Under the pieces are notes generated by a model, which saw only the letters and a program-made list of their open reading frames with translations, was not told where the DNA came from and made no database searches. DNA of 64,000 nt from Streptomyces halstedii (GTDB lineage: Bacteria > Actinomycetota > Actinomycetes > Streptomycetales > Streptomycetaceae), in assembly GCA_000720535.1 (NCBI GenBank), contig JOAZ01000008.1:326386-390385 (forward strand), written 5' to 3'. Positions 1 to 8,289 of this stretch are shown one piece after another (positions within the stretch are counted from its first letter, which is position 1; every line of letters starts with the position of its first letter). The position numbers were made by a program, and so were the translations under genes.

Positions 1-1070
1 TCGCCGACGGGAAGTGGGAGGGCTTCCAGAGCCAGCCGCACATCGGGTACGGCGACGTGGCCCGCTACGGCCCCAACGCCCCTTGGCAGCAGCCCGAGTT
101 GAACGACGTGGCGATCGCGGACGAGATCTTCCCGGCCGTCCGGCGCATCACCCTGCCCCGGCGCGCCGAGATGGGCGTGGCCGTCGACGGCTCGGAGCAC
201 TGGTGGCCGGGCGGTGCCGGGAACGGCGGCGAGCCGGAACTGCCGGTCTTCAGCCCGTACCAGAGCCAGCCCGCGCAGTACGTCGAGGTGTTCAACCGCG
301 GCACGGTCCCCTTCGACGTCCGGATCCGTACGGGCGCGTCCTGGCTGCTCGCGGACCGGACCCGGGGCCGAGTGGACACCCAGACCCGCGTCACCTTCCG
401 GGTCGACTGGTCCCGTGCGCCTATGGGCCTCACCCGGGTCCCGGTCACCGTCACGGGCCCCGGCGGCCGGGAGGTCGTCGTCCGGGCCGTGGTGGACCGC
501 CCCCGCACGGACCGCGCCCGGCTCTCCGGGTTCGTCGAGGCCAACGGATACGTCTCCATGGAGGCCGACCACTTCCACCGGGCGGTCGGGCGCGGCGGGA
601 TCTCCTGGCGGCGCGTCCCCGGCATCGGCCGCACCGGCGCGGGCATGGAACCCTTCCCGGTCACCGCGCCCCGCCAGACCCCGGGCGGGAAGGGGCCCCG
701 GCTGGAGTACCGGCTCAGCCTGTTCACGACCGGGCCGGTCACGGTCTGGGCGTATCTCTCGCCCCGCAACAACACGCTGGCCTCCGACGGGCTCACCTAC
801 GCCGTCTCCTTCGACGACGACGCGCCGCGGTCCGTCAACATCACGGCGGTCACCGGTTCCGACGACGGGACCATGAACCCGCAGTGGGCCCGCACCACCT
901 CGGACAACGTCAACCGCACCGCCACCGTGCACCGCGTCGGCCGGGCCGGGGCGCATGTGCTGAAATTCTGGATGGTCGACCCGACGGTGATGCTGCAGAA
1001 CCTCGTGGTCGACACCGGCGGCCTCAAGCCCAGCTACCTGGGCCCGCCGGAGAGCCTCCGGCTGAGCTGA
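1..1070 (+). CDS. Glycoside hydrolase family 115, C-terminal part (partial)
   Basis: The frame is open from base 3, so the 5' end lies outside the window; about 355 residues are present. The fragment matches the C-terminal portion of GH115 enzymes (xylan alpha-1,2-glucuronidases): the linker motif WQQPELN, the segment FVEANGYVSMEADHF opening the C-terminal beta-sandwich domain, then FDDDAPRSVNI, LKFWMVDP and the terminal TGGLKPSYLGPPES. Known family members remove (4-O-methyl)glucuronic acid from glucuronoxylan side chains. Whether this protein is secreted, and its catalytic residues, cannot be judged because the N-terminal and central domains are missing. Confidence 0.9.
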   Translation, partial: ADGKWEGFQSQPHIGYGDVARYGPNAPWQQPELNDVAIADEIFPAVRRITLPRRAEMGVAVDGSEHWWPGGAGNGGEPELPVFSPYQSQPAQYVEVFNRGTVPFDVRIRTGASWLLADRTRGRVDTQTRVTFRVDWSRAPMGLTRVPVTVTGPGGREVVVRAVVDRPRTDRARLSGFVEANGYVSMEADHFHRAVGRGGISWRRVPGIGRTGAGMEPFPVTAPRQTPGGKGPRLEYRLSLFTTGPVTVWAYLSPRNNTLASDGLTYAVSFDDDAPRSVNITAVTGSDDGTMNPQWARTTSDNVNRTATVHRVGRAGAHVLKFWMVDPTVMLQNLVVDTGGLKPSYLGPPESLRLS

Positions 1071-1101
1071 GCCGGGCCGGCCGGAGCGGGAGGAGGAGCG
1101 G

Positions 1102-1527
1102 ATGGGCATCCGGATCGAGGACACCGAAGGGCACGGTGTGACGCTGGAGGTGGCCCCCGGCCCCGAGGGGCCGCCGCACGGGGGTCCGTCCGGGGGCGGG
1201 CCGGTGGTCGGCATCCGGATGGAGGCCCCTTCGGGCCGCACCGGCTGGTCCTGCTCCCCGGCCGCGGCCAGGGAACTGGCCGCGGCGCTCCTCGCGGCGG
1301 CCCGGGAGGCGGAGGAGGAGCGCTCGGAGCCCGTCACCGTCCAGGCGCGCGAACTGCTTCGCGGGGACGTCCGCGACGGTGAGCGGGTGATGACGGTCGA
1401 GGCCGTCCGGACGGACGGCGCCGACGTCCAGGTGACCTGGGCCTCGGAGGGCGGCCGCCGCACCTGGAGCCAGGTGTACGCCGCCGAGACCGCCATCAGG
1501 CTCAGGCGGAGGGCGCGGCGGGGGTAG
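1102..1527 (+). CDS. Small hypothetical protein, 141 aa
   Basis: The ATG follows a strong AGGAGGAG ribosome binding site, 31 bases after the GH115 stop codon, so co-transcription with GH115 is possible. The protein has a Gly/Pro-rich N-terminal third, an Ala/Glu-rich helix (about residues 55-75), and a C-terminal region of alternating hydrophobic residues ending in an Arg-rich tail. There is no signal peptide, membrane segment or recognised domain. I do not know its function. Codon use is typical of real genes here, with strong third-position GC. Confidence 0.7.
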   Translation: MGIRIEDTEGHGVTLEVAPGPEGPPHGGPSGGGPVVGIRMEAPSGRTGWSCSPAAARELAAALLAAAREAEEERSEPVTVQARELLRGDVRDGERVMTVEAVRTDGADVQVTWASEGGRRTWSQVYAAETAIRLRRRARRG

Positions 1528-1578
1528 TGGGACGGCGGAGGTGCGCGAGGAACGGGGGAGTCCCGGCCGGGAGCTACT

Positions 1579-1629
1579 AGTACGGCGGATGTCGTAATAC
1601 GGCGAATCCCGTAGTACGGTTTTTCTCGT
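1579..1629. repeat. Three 17-bp direct repeats upstream of the OYE gene
   Basis: Units begin at 1579, 1596 and 1613. Each starts with ARTACGG and ends with CGT, the middle being variable. The exact 17-base spacing and the position 74-124 bases before the GTG start of the OYE gene suggest tandem binding sites for a regulator, though 17 bases is not a whole number of helical turns. The stretch is noticeably AT-richer than its surroundings. Confidence 0.6.
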
Positions 1630-1702
1630 ACGAGTCACGGTCCGGCCCGCCCGGTCCGCGCCGTGCCCCTGCCCGTCGCACCCGAGGAAAGCGGAGCCCC
1701 CC

Positions 1703-2809
1703 GTGAGCGCGCTGTTCGAGCCCTACACCCTGCGGTCGCTGACCGTTCCCAACCGCGTCTGGATGGCACCGATGTGCCAGTACAGCGCCGAGACCTCGGG
1801 GCCGGACGCGGGCGTGCCCGGCGACTGGCACTTCGCCCACTACGCCTCCCGCGCGGCCGGCGGCACCGGCCTCGTCCTGGTCGAGGCCACGGCGGTCAGC
1901 CCGGAGGGCCGGATCAGCGCCGCCGACCTCGGCATCTGGAACGACCGTCAGACGGAGGCCTTCCGCCGCATCACCCGGTTCCTCGCCGAGCAGGGCACGG
2001 TATCCGGCATCCAGCTCGGCCACGCCGGACGCAAGGCCTCGACCGGGCGCCCCTGGCGCGGCGGGGCACCCGTCGCCCCGGCGGACCCCTCGGGAGAGGG
2101 CTGGCAGCCCGTCGCCCCGAGCCCTCTCGCGCACGACACGGGCCACACGGTCCCCACCGAGCTGACCACCGACGAGATCCAGCAGATCGTCGGCCAGTTC
2201 GCCGACGCCGCCCGCAGGGCCCTCACGGCGGGCTTCCAGGTCGCGGAGATCCACGGCGCGCACGGCTATCTGATCGGCCAGTTCCTCTCCCCGCACAGCA
2301 ACCACCGCACCGACGCCTACGGCGGCTCCTTCGAGAACCGGACACGTCTCGCCCTTCAGGTCGTGGACGCGGTACGCGCCGTCTGGCCCGACGAACTGCC
2401 CCTGTTCTTCCGGATCTCCGCCACCGACTGGCTGACCGAGAACCCCGACGACGAGCGCGAGGGCTGGACCGCCGACGACACCGTGCGGCTGGCCCGCGAG
2501 CTGCGGGCCCACGGTGTGGACCTGCTCGACGTCTCCACCGGCGGCATCGCGCCGAAGGCCCGGATCCCCGTGGGCCCGCACTACCAGGTGCCCTTCGCCG
2601 CGCGGGTCCGCGCCGAGACGGACCTCCCGGTGGCCACCGTCGGGCTGATCACCGACCCCGTGCAGGCGGAGAAGATACTCACCGAGGGCCAGGCCGACGC
2701 CGTCCTGCTCGGCCGGGAACTGCTGCGCGACCCCTACTTCGCCCGCAACGCGGCGCGCGCGCTGGCCGGCGAGGTCGCGGCACCGAAGCCGTACGGGTAC
2801 GCGATCTGA
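1703..2809 (+). CDS. NADH:flavin oxidoreductase, Old Yellow Enzyme family (YqjM-like)
   Basis: 368-residue FMN-dependent ene-reductase, normal length for the thermophilic-like OYE class that includes B. subtilis YqjM. These cytosolic enzymes reduce activated C=C bonds (enones, nitro-olefins) with NAD(P)H. Visible hallmarks are APMCQYS with the class-defining Cys25 and Tyr27, the substrate-anchoring region EIHGAHGYLIGQF, SPHSNHRTDAYGGSFENR, and the phosphate-binding end LLGRELLRDPYF. The GTG start follows a GGAAAGCGGAG leader. It stands alone with its own promoter region, which carries three direct repeats. The physiological substrate is unknown. Confidence 0.93.
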   Translation: MSALFEPYTLRSLTVPNRVWMAPMCQYSAETSGPDAGVPGDWHFAHYASRAAGGTGLVLVEATAVSPEGRISAADLGIWNDRQTEAFRRITRFLAEQGTVSGIQLGHAGRKASTGRPWRGGAPVAPADPSGEGWQPVAPSPLAHDTGHTVPTELTTDEIQQIVGQFADAARRALTAGFQVAEIHGAHGYLIGQFLSPHSNHRTDAYGGSFENRTRLALQVVDAVRAVWPDELPLFFRISATDWLTENPDDEREGWTADDTVRLARELRAHGVDLLDVSTGGIAPKARIPVGPHYQVPFAARVRAETDLPVATVGLITDPVQAEKILTEGQADAVLLGRELLRDPYFARNAARALAGEVAAPKPYGYAI

Positions 2810-2864
2810 CCCGGCGCCCGCGGGGACGCCGCCGTCCGGCGGCCGCCCGGCGCGGGTGCGCGGC

Positions 2865-2923
2865 CCGGACGACGCTGCCCGTGGGGTCACGCCGTCCGGA
2901 CGACGGTGCCCGTGGGGTCACGC
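2865..2923. repeat. Two 28-bp direct repeats (31-bp period)
   Basis: Copies at 2865-2892 and 2896-2923 differ at a single base. They lie between the OYE stop and the methyltransferase start at 2992. They include the sequence CCCGTGGGGTCACGC. A regulatory role is possible, but slippage duplication in GC-rich intergenic DNA is an equally good explanation. Confidence 0.55.
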
Positions 2924-2991
2924 GGTCCGGGCCGCCGTCCGGCGCGGGGCGTGCTCCGGTCCGGCGACGCCCGGCCGGTACGCTGACGGCG

Positions 2992-3813
2992 ATGTCCACT
3001 CCTCACGGGCCCACCCTGCGCGAACTGGCCGTCCAGGCGCTCTCCTCCACGATGCGCGGGTACGACCTGCTCGCCCCGAAGTTCGACCTGACCCCCTACC
3101 GGACGCCGGACCGGGTGCTCGACGCCGTCGCCCGCGCGGTGCGGCCGCTCGGCCCGTTCGACAGCGGGCTGGACGTCTGCTGCGGCACCGGGGCCGGTGC
3201 GGGTGTCCTGCGCGGGCTGTGCCGGAGGCGGGTCACCGGTGTCGACTTCAGCGCCGGGATGCTCGCCGTGGCGCGGGCCGCCCACGCGGACGGCGGAGGC
3301 GGCCCCGCCGTGGACTGGGTCCGCGCCGACGCGCGGGCGCTGCCCTTCGGCCCCGTCTTCGACCTGGCGCTGAGCCTCGGGGCGTTCGGGCACTTCCTGC
3401 CCCGGGAGCGGCCCGGCCTGTTCGCCCAGGTGCACGCCTCGCTGCGGCCGGGCGGCAGCTTCGTCTTCCCGGTCGGCGCGCCGCCCGAGGCCGGTTCGCG
3501 GGCGTACTGGGCGATGCTCGGATTCGACGGTGCCATGCGGGTGCGCAACGCGCTGTGGCGCCCGAGGTTCATCATGTACTACCGCACGTTTCCGCTGGCC
3601 GGGGTGGTGGACGACCTCGTGGCGGCCGGTTTCGGGGTGCGGCTGCTGCCGCTGGAGGAGCTCGGGCGGCGGGCGGACGGCAGTCCCCGGGCCCGGCTGG
3701 TGGTCGCGACCCGGGCCCGGCGCCGCGACCGGAAGGCCGACCGGCCCACGGCGACCGGAGCGTACGACACCTCTCGTACCATGGAGAGCCAGGACGAAAG
3801 GGAGCCACCGTGA
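2992..3813 (+). CDS. Class I SAM-dependent methyltransferase
   Basis: 273 residues. Motif I is LDVCCGTGAGAGVL, followed by the acidic end of strand 2 (VTGVDFSAGML), the motif II region (VRADARALPFG) and the post-II segment LRPGGSFVFPVG, as in type-11 methyltransferases acting on small molecules. The start is the ATG at 2992, since the frame upstream is only non-coding DNA. The stop overlaps the GTG of the following ArsR gene (GTGA), which implies translational coupling. An ArsR regulator coupled to a methyltransferase recalls metalloid methylation, but the cysteines expected of an ArsM enzyme are not evident, so I leave the substrate open. Confidence 0.85.
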   Translation: MSTPHGPTLRELAVQALSSTMRGYDLLAPKFDLTPYRTPDRVLDAVARAVRPLGPFDSGLDVCCGTGAGAGVLRGLCRRRVTGVDFSAGMLAVARAAHADGGGGPAVDWVRADARALPFGPVFDLALSLGAFGHFLPRERPGLFAQVHASLRPGGSFVFPVGAPPEAGSRAYWAMLGFDGAMRVRNALWRPRFIMYYRTFPLAGVVDDLVAAGFGVRLLPLEELGRRADGSPRARLVVATRARRRDRKADRPTATGAYDTSRTMESQDEREPP

Positions 3814-4154
3814 CGCCGAACGCCCGCGCGCTCGCGCATCCCCCGCGCGAGGAGATCCGCGTCGAGGGTGTGCTCCACGCGCTCTCCGACCCGGTCCGGC
3901 TGCGGATCGTGCGACGGCTCGCGGGCGCGGGGGACGAACTGGCCTGCTCCCACTTCGACCTCCCGGTGTCCAAGTCCACCACCACGCACCACTTCCGGGT
4001 GCTCCGGGAGAGCGGGGTCATCCGGCAGATCTACCGGGGCACGGCGAAGATGAGCGTGCTGCGGTCCGAGGACCTGGACGACCTCTTCCCGGGGCTGCTG
4101 GACAGCGTGCTGGCCGCGGCCCGCCTCCAGGCGGAACGCCTCGGCGAGGGCTGA
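3810..4154 (+). CDS. ArsR-family winged-helix transcriptional regulator
   Basis: 114 residues with a typical ArsR HTH: HALSDPVRLRIVRRL forms the first helices, and SKSTTTHHFRVLRESGVI is the recognition helix and start of the wing. Two potential ligand features occur, Cys near position 46 in LACSHFD and the His pair in TTTHHF; the classical ELCVCDL metal site of ArsR/SmtB is absent. The GTG start overlaps the stop of the methyltransferase gene by four bases. It probably represses its own operon. Confidence 0.9.
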   Translation: MTPNARALAHPPREEIRVEGVLHALSDPVRLRIVRRLAGAGDELACSHFDLPVSKSTTTHHFRVLRESGVIRQIYRGTAKMSVLRSEDLDDLFPGLLDSVLAAARLQAERLGEG

Positions 4155-4187
4155 CCCCGCCGCGGCCCCCGTCCGCCGCCGTCCCCT

Positions 4188-4260
4188 CCGTGCCCGGTCC
4201 CTTCCGTGCCCGGTCCCTTCCGTGCCCGGTCCCTTCCGTGCCCGGTCCCTTCCGTGCCTG
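4188..4260. repeat. 16-bp tandem repeat, four copies plus a partial one
   Basis: The unit CCGTGCCCGGTCCCTT is repeated perfectly at 4188, 4204, 4220 and 4236, followed by a truncated unit. It lies between the convergent ArsR and DUF305 genes, where a terminator would be expected. Such short perfect arrays vary in copy number between strains. Confidence 0.85.
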
Positions 4261-4268
4261 CCGGACGG

Positions 4269-4913
4269 TCAGGTCAGCAGGGTGCGCATCCGGCCGATCT
4301 CCACGGTCTGCTGGGCGATCACGTCGTCGGCCATCTCCTCGATCAGCACGTTGTTGCCGTGGGACAGGGCCTCGGTGGCCATGGTGATCGCTCCCTGGTG
4401 ATGGGTGATCATCAGGGTGAGGAACAACTGGTCGAACTCCTTGCCGCGGGACGCCCGCAACTCCTTCAGCTGGGCCTCGGTCGCCATCCCGGCCATGGCG
4501 GAGTGGTCGTGCGGCTCCGGGGCGCGCCCGTCGCCGCCGTTGTTGGTCAGCCAGCCCTCCATGGCACCGATCTCCGGCCGCTGGCCCGCCGCGATCCGCT
4601 CCGCCAGCCGCTTCACGGGCGTGGAGGAGGCGCGCTCCGGCACGAGTGAGGTCATGACGACCGCCTGCTCGTGGTGCTCGATCATCATCCGCGCGTACCG
4701 GAAGTCGGCGGAGTTGGGGGTGTCGTCCCCGGCGGCCTTCACCGCCTCGGCGGGGGAGAGGGTCCTGGCCGGCTCGCCCGGTCTGCCCGGCGCCACCACC
4801 GCGGGGCCCGTGGCCTTCGAGGCCGCCTCGTCACCGCCGTCCGCGTCGCAGCCCCCGAGGGCAAGGGCGGCGACCACGAGCGTCCCGAGCGCGGCCGCAC
4901 GCCCACGCGCCAT
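4269..4913 (-). CDS. DUF305 lipoprotein
   Basis: 214 residues from the ATG at 4913. The N-terminus is a lipoprotein signal: Arg-containing n-region, hydrophobic stretch ALGTLVVAALALGG and the lipidated Cys of LGGCDAD. The mature part has a DUF305 ferritin-like fold with paired His/Met motifs, MMIEHHEQAVVM and LMITHHQGAITMA. DUF305 proteins are often linked to copper handling, and these motifs could bind metal; that is inference. An in-frame upstream start at 4976 would place charged sequence before the signal peptide and is unlikely. It is divergent from the LVIVD-repeat gene. Confidence 0.9.
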   Translation of the reverse strand: MARGRAAALGTLVVAALALGGCDADGGDEAASKATGPAVVAPGRPGEPARTLSPAEAVKAAGDDTPNSADFRYARMMIEHHEQAVVMTSLVPERASSTPVKRLAERIAAGQRPEIGAMEGWLTNNGGDGRAPEPHDHSAMAGMATEAQLKELRASRGKEFDQLFLTLMITHHQGAITMATEALSHGNNVLIEEMADDVIAQQTVEIGRMRTLLT

Positions 4914-5106
4914 GTGACGGGCTATCAACACATCGACCTCCTGAGCCACTTGGTGTGTCGCAGACCGTCCTAACACCTTCCACAGGGCGCCGACCGGAAA
5001 CTTTTGTTACGTCTGTGTTGCCACCTGTTGGTGTGTACATGATGCGAGCGATACTGCCGGGGTCCAGCAACCGTTCACCCGCGGACGGACACAAGGGAGG
5101 ACAACA
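4914..5106. promoter_or_regulatory. Divergent promoter region of DUF305 and LVIVD genes
   Basis: 193 bases between two exported-protein genes. Related motifs occur on both sides: CACTTGGTGTGT near 4946-4957 and CACCTGTTGGTGTGT near 5022-5036, the latter containing a CACC/GGTG inverted repeat. They could be sites for one shared regulator. No consensus -35/-10 pair stands out. Confidence 0.35.
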
Positions 5107-6597
5107 GTGACCTCGTTGCACACCACCAGCGTGCGGCGCAGACGCCTCGGAGTGGCGGCAGCCGCTGCCGGGCTCATCGCCACGCTGTTCACGGCCGGAC
5201 CCGCGGCCGCGACGCCCGATCCCGGCGACACCGCCACCACCGGCGTCTCCGTGAGCCGGCAGGCCGAAGCGGCGGCGGAGGCGGCCATCAGAAGCGGCGA
5301 GGTGCCGGGTGTGGACGAGATCGTCCACAGCGACAACATCGAGCACCTCACCAACGTCCCCAAGGACGCGCTGCAAGGGCTCAACACGGACATCGCGTTC
5401 CAGGGGAACTACGCCTACGCCGGCAACTACGACGGCTTCCGGATCTTCGACATCAGCAACCCGAAGAAGCCGAAGACCGTCGCGCAGGTGCTCTGCCCCG
5501 GTTCGCAGAACGACATCTCCGTCTCGGGCAACCTGCTGTTCCTGTCCACGGACTCCTCGCGCAGCGACGACTCCTGCTCCAGCACCACCCAGCCCGCCAC
5601 GGAGAAGTCCTCCTGGGAGGGCATGAAGGTCTTCGACATCAGCGACAAGCGGCACCCCGAGTACGTCGCCGCCGTCGAGACCGCGTGCGGTTCGCACACC
5701 CACACGATCATCCCGAAGCGCTCGGACGTGTACATCTACGTCTCCTCGTACGCCCCGAACGCGGCCTTCCCGGACTGCCAGCCGCCGCACGACGGGATCT
5801 CCGTCATCAAGGTGCCGCGCAAGGCGCCGGAGAAGTCCCGGGTCGTGAACTTCCCGGTCCTCTTCCCGGACGGCGGGAACCCCGGCGCGCCGACCAACCC
5901 CGGGGTGTCGCAGACCACCGGCTGCCACGACATCACGGTGCTGCCGTCGAAGGACCTGGCGGCGGGAGCCTGCATGGGCGACGGGATCCTGTTCTCCGTC
6001 AAGGACCCGGAACACCCGAAGGTCATCGACCGCGTCCAGGACAACGTGAACTTCGCGTTCTGGCACTCCGCGACCTTCAACCAGACGGCCGACAAGGTCG
6101 TCTTCACCGATGAGCTCGGCGGCGGCGGCGCGGCCACCTGCAACGACGAGGTCGGTCCGAACCGGGGTGCGGACGGCATCTACGACATCAAGGGCCGGGG
6201 CGACCACCGCAAGCTCGTCTTCCGCAGCTACTTCAAGATCGACCGCCCGCAGGCCGAGACCGAGGTCTGCGTCGCGCACAACGGATCGCTCATCCCGGTG
6301 AAGGGCAAGGACCTGATGGTCCAGGCCTGGTACCAGGGCGGGGTCTCCGTATGGGACTTCACCAACTCCTCCAAGCCGAAGGAGATCGCCTACTTCGAGC
6401 GCGGCCCGGTCTCCACGGACGCGGTCACCACGGCCGGCCCCTGGTCGGCGTACTACTACAACGGCTACATCTACTCCAACGACATCGCCAAGGGCCTCGA
6501 CGTCCTGAAACTGAACGACCGGCGTACGGACCCGGCGAAGAAGGTGCGGCTGACGGAGCTCAACGTGCAGACGCAGCCGGAGTACTTCGGCCGCTGA
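5107..6597 (+). CDS. Secreted LVIVD-repeat (beta-propeller) protein
   Basis: 496 residues. It starts at GTG after a GGGAGGA site and carries a twin-Arg-like basic n-region (RRRRLGV), a hydrophobic core and an AAATPDP cleavage region, so it is exported, possibly by Tat or Sec. The mature protein has repeated propeller blades of the LVIVD type, seen as YDGFRIFDISNPKKPK, GMKVFDISDKRHPEY, ILFSVKDPEHPKVI and GVSVWDFTNSSKPKEI. No enzymatic motif is visible. It sits back-to-back with an exported DUF305 lipoprotein, which hints at a joint extracellular role. Confidence 0.9.
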   Translation: MTSLHTTSVRRRRLGVAAAAAGLIATLFTAGPAAATPDPGDTATTGVSVSRQAEAAAEAAIRSGEVPGVDEIVHSDNIEHLTNVPKDALQGLNTDIAFQGNYAYAGNYDGFRIFDISNPKKPKTVAQVLCPGSQNDISVSGNLLFLSTDSSRSDDSCSSTTQPATEKSSWEGMKVFDISDKRHPEYVAAVETACGSHTHTIIPKRSDVYIYVSSYAPNAAFPDCQPPHDGISVIKVPRKAPEKSRVVNFPVLFPDGGNPGAPTNPGVSQTTGCHDITVLPSKDLAAGACMGDGILFSVKDPEHPKVIDRVQDNVNFAFWHSATFNQTADKVVFTDELGGGGAATCNDEVGPNRGADGIYDIKGRGDHRKLVFRSYFKIDRPQAETEVCVAHNGSLIPVKGKDLMVQAWYQGGVSVWDFTNSSKPKEIAYFERGPVSTDAVTTAGPWSAYYYNGYIYSNDIAKGLDVLKLNDRRTDPAKKVRLTELNVQTQPEYFGR

Positions 6598-6628
6598 CCG
6601 CCCCCGCGACCGCGATCCGGAGGAGAAA

Positions 6629-6668
6629 AGGTGTCCCGTCGAGCGGCCTCCCGCCCGGCGGGACACCT
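6629..6668 (+). terminator. Hairpin downstream of the LVIVD gene
   Basis: A 10-bp perfect inverted repeat (AGGTGTCCCG / CGGGACACCT) with a 20-base loop, about 30 bases after the LVIVD stop codon. There is no U-tract, as is usual for Streptomyces terminators. Confidence 0.5.
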
Positions 6669-6671
6669 GTG

Positions 6672-6713
6672 CCGGTACGGGCGCGCCACCCTTCCCGGTA
6701 CGGGCGCGCCACC
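6672..6713. repeat. 19-bp direct repeat
   Basis: Two perfect copies of CCGGTACGGGCGCGCCACC at 6672-6690 and 6695-6713, separated by four bases, directly after the hairpin. Function unknown. Confidence 0.7.
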
Positions 6714-6770
6714 GGCCGGTCTCCGCCCGTCCGGAGAGGCCTCGGCCGGGTCCCGGCCCGGAAGCGCCCC

Positions 6771-6965
6771 TCAGCCGGTCTCGGCCCCGGCGTCCGGCCG
6801 TACGGTGGTACCGGCCGCCGCGGACCATTCCACCAGCAGCCGCTGGTACTCCCTCTCGTCCTCCGGGGACAGCAGACCGCCCGAGCGCTGCCACAGTTCG
6901 CGGATCTCTTCATTGACCACGGAGGCGGGGCGCACGGGAACGGACATGTTCGGGTACGGGGACAT
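6771..6965 (-). CDS. Small hypothetical protein, 64 aa
   Basis: The ATG at 6965 is preceded by CCTGGAGGC, a good ribosome binding site. The product is an acidic, mainly helical peptide with a central NEEIRELWQRSGG segment and EDEREYQRLLVEWSAA; it is soluble, with no signal peptide. Proteins of this look are common beside other Streptomyces genes but have no assigned function. Confidence 0.65.
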   Translation of the reverse strand: MSPYPNMSVPVRPASVVNEEIRELWQRSGGLLSPEDEREYQRLLVEWSAAAGTTVRPDAGAETG

Positions 6966-7266
6966 GCCTCCAGGCTAAGGCCGGACACGGCTTCCCGCGC
7001 CGTCCGGAGACGGGAGATCTCTCACATCTCCTCCCGGAATCCTTCACGTCTCGCGCGGAACCCGCACGGAGCGAACTGCGTCCGTCGGCCGCCCCGCCAC
7101 AGGACGACCACCGCCACCGTGACCAGGAACGGCGGGGGAGCGGGACGGCTGGACGGCGGGACGGCGCCGTACACGCGAAGCCGGTACGCGGCGCCGGGCG
7201 GTCGTCGGCAGCCGGAAGGGGCGGAGGGGACCGCATGGGCGGCGATTCGCGCCGACACCCCCGCCG
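6966..7266. other. Intergenic stretch without a supported gene
   Basis: About 300 bases between the start of the 64-aa gene and the 3' end of the M56 protease gene, both on the minus strand. It must hold the promoter of the 64-aa gene. A minus-strand frame at 7022-7258 (78 codons) has no clear ribosome binding site and no recognisable product, so I do not call it. Confidence 0.5.
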
Positions 7267-8202
7267 CTAGCCCAGAGCGCGGAGCGCCGGGACGAACGCC
7301 ACCAGCAGCGGCACGACCGGGACCATCGCGGCGGCCGCCGTCAGCCGCAGCCGCCGTCCCGCGGTGAGCCGCTCCCTCGGGCTGAGCAAGCGGTCCACTC
7401 GCAGCGGGAGTTGCGCGTCGGAGGCCGGCCCGGGACCGAACACCCCCCGGTCCTCGTTGAGTTCGACCAGGGCGAGCGCGATCGTGAGGCGGCCGAAGCG
7501 CCGTGACGCCACATCGTCCGCCGCCAGCTCCACCAGCCGGTGCATCTCGTCACGGAAGGCCGCGAACACCGGCACCTGGGGGAAGCCCGTCGCGAGCGCC
7601 CCCGAGCAGTGCAGCAGCCAGTCGTGCCGGGCCTGCGCGTGTCCCTGCTCATGGGCGAGCACCGCGTCGAGCTGACGGCCTTTCAACCGGCCCAGCGCCC
7701 CGGTGGTGATGACCAGTTGAGGGGCCGCGCCCGGCAGCCACCACGCGTCAGGGCGCTCACCCTCCAGCACCACCAGCCGCCCCGCGCCCGGCTCCTCGCC
7801 CGGCATCAGCGGGGAGCGGACCAGCAGCTCCGCGCGCCGCCGCCCGCGCCGGGTGCGGGCCCGCAGGACCTCCCGTACGAGCATGGCGGCCGTCCACAGC
7901 CCGCCGAGCGCCAGCAGCACCGCGATGACCGCCGACCACGGCCCGTACGCGCCCAGGGCGTACGCCTCCACCACGGCGTGCGGGGCGGGCGCGAAGACCT
8001 GTCCCCGGACGGCCTGCCAGGCGGCGGCCGCGCTGAACGTCATGGAGAGCCCGAAGGAGAGCAGCACCGCCGCCACCACGCACTGCCAGACCCACAGCGC
8101 CACCACCGGCTCGCGCTCCGGCCAGCGGGCCCGTGCCATCAGGCTCGGGGCCACGACGGCGGCCAGCGCACCGAGCAGCAGCAGCACGAGGGAGACCAAC
8201 AT
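7267..8202 (-). CDS. M56-family membrane metallopeptidase (BlaR1/HtpX-like)
   Basis: 311 residues. An N-terminal membrane helix, further hydrophobic helices around residues 35-60 and 88-110, a cytosolic zinc-protease domain with H184-E-Q-G-H188 (HExxH) followed by the downstream glutamate region LVELAADD, and a last C-terminal membrane helix. It resembles the protease half of BlaR1/MecR1 without a penicillin-sensor domain. Family members cleave a partner repressor (BlaI type). No BlaI gene is in the window; instead DUF5134 lies just upstream, a frequent arrangement in Streptomyces. Confidence 0.9.
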   Translation of the reverse strand: MLVSLVLLLLGALAAVVAPSLMARARWPEREPVVALWVWQCVVAAVLLSFGLSMTFSAAAAWQAVRGQVFAPAPHAVVEAYALGAYGPWSAVIAVLLALGGLWTAAMLVREVLRARTRRGRRRAELLVRSPLMPGEEPGAGRLVVLEGERPDAWWLPGAAPQLVITTGALGRLKGRQLDAVLAHEQGHAQARHDWLLHCSGALATGFPQVPVFAAFRDEMHRLVELAADDVASRRFGRLTIALALVELNEDRGVFGPGPASDAQLPLRVDRLLSPRERLTAGRRLRLTAAAAMVPVVPLLVAFVPALRALG

Positions 8203-8289
8203 GGGCGCCAGCCTATGAGGGGCGCGGCACCCACCGATATGGCCGCGCGCGTCAAGTGACGTAGGACACGGTTTGCCGGGGCGGCTGTC

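Noticed and set aside
3810-4154. Calling the methyltransferase/ArsR pair an arsenic-methylation operon
   Set aside because: Neither the ArsM cysteines nor the classic ArsR metal motif is visible; only the gene order is suggestive.
4206-4973. Plus-strand open frames over the DUF305 gene
   Set aside because: Mirror images of a convincing minus-strand lipoprotein gene; the frames also run through the 16-bp tandem array.
7022-7258. 78-codon minus-strand frame upstream of M56
   Set aside because: No ribosome binding site, no recognisable product, high Arg content.
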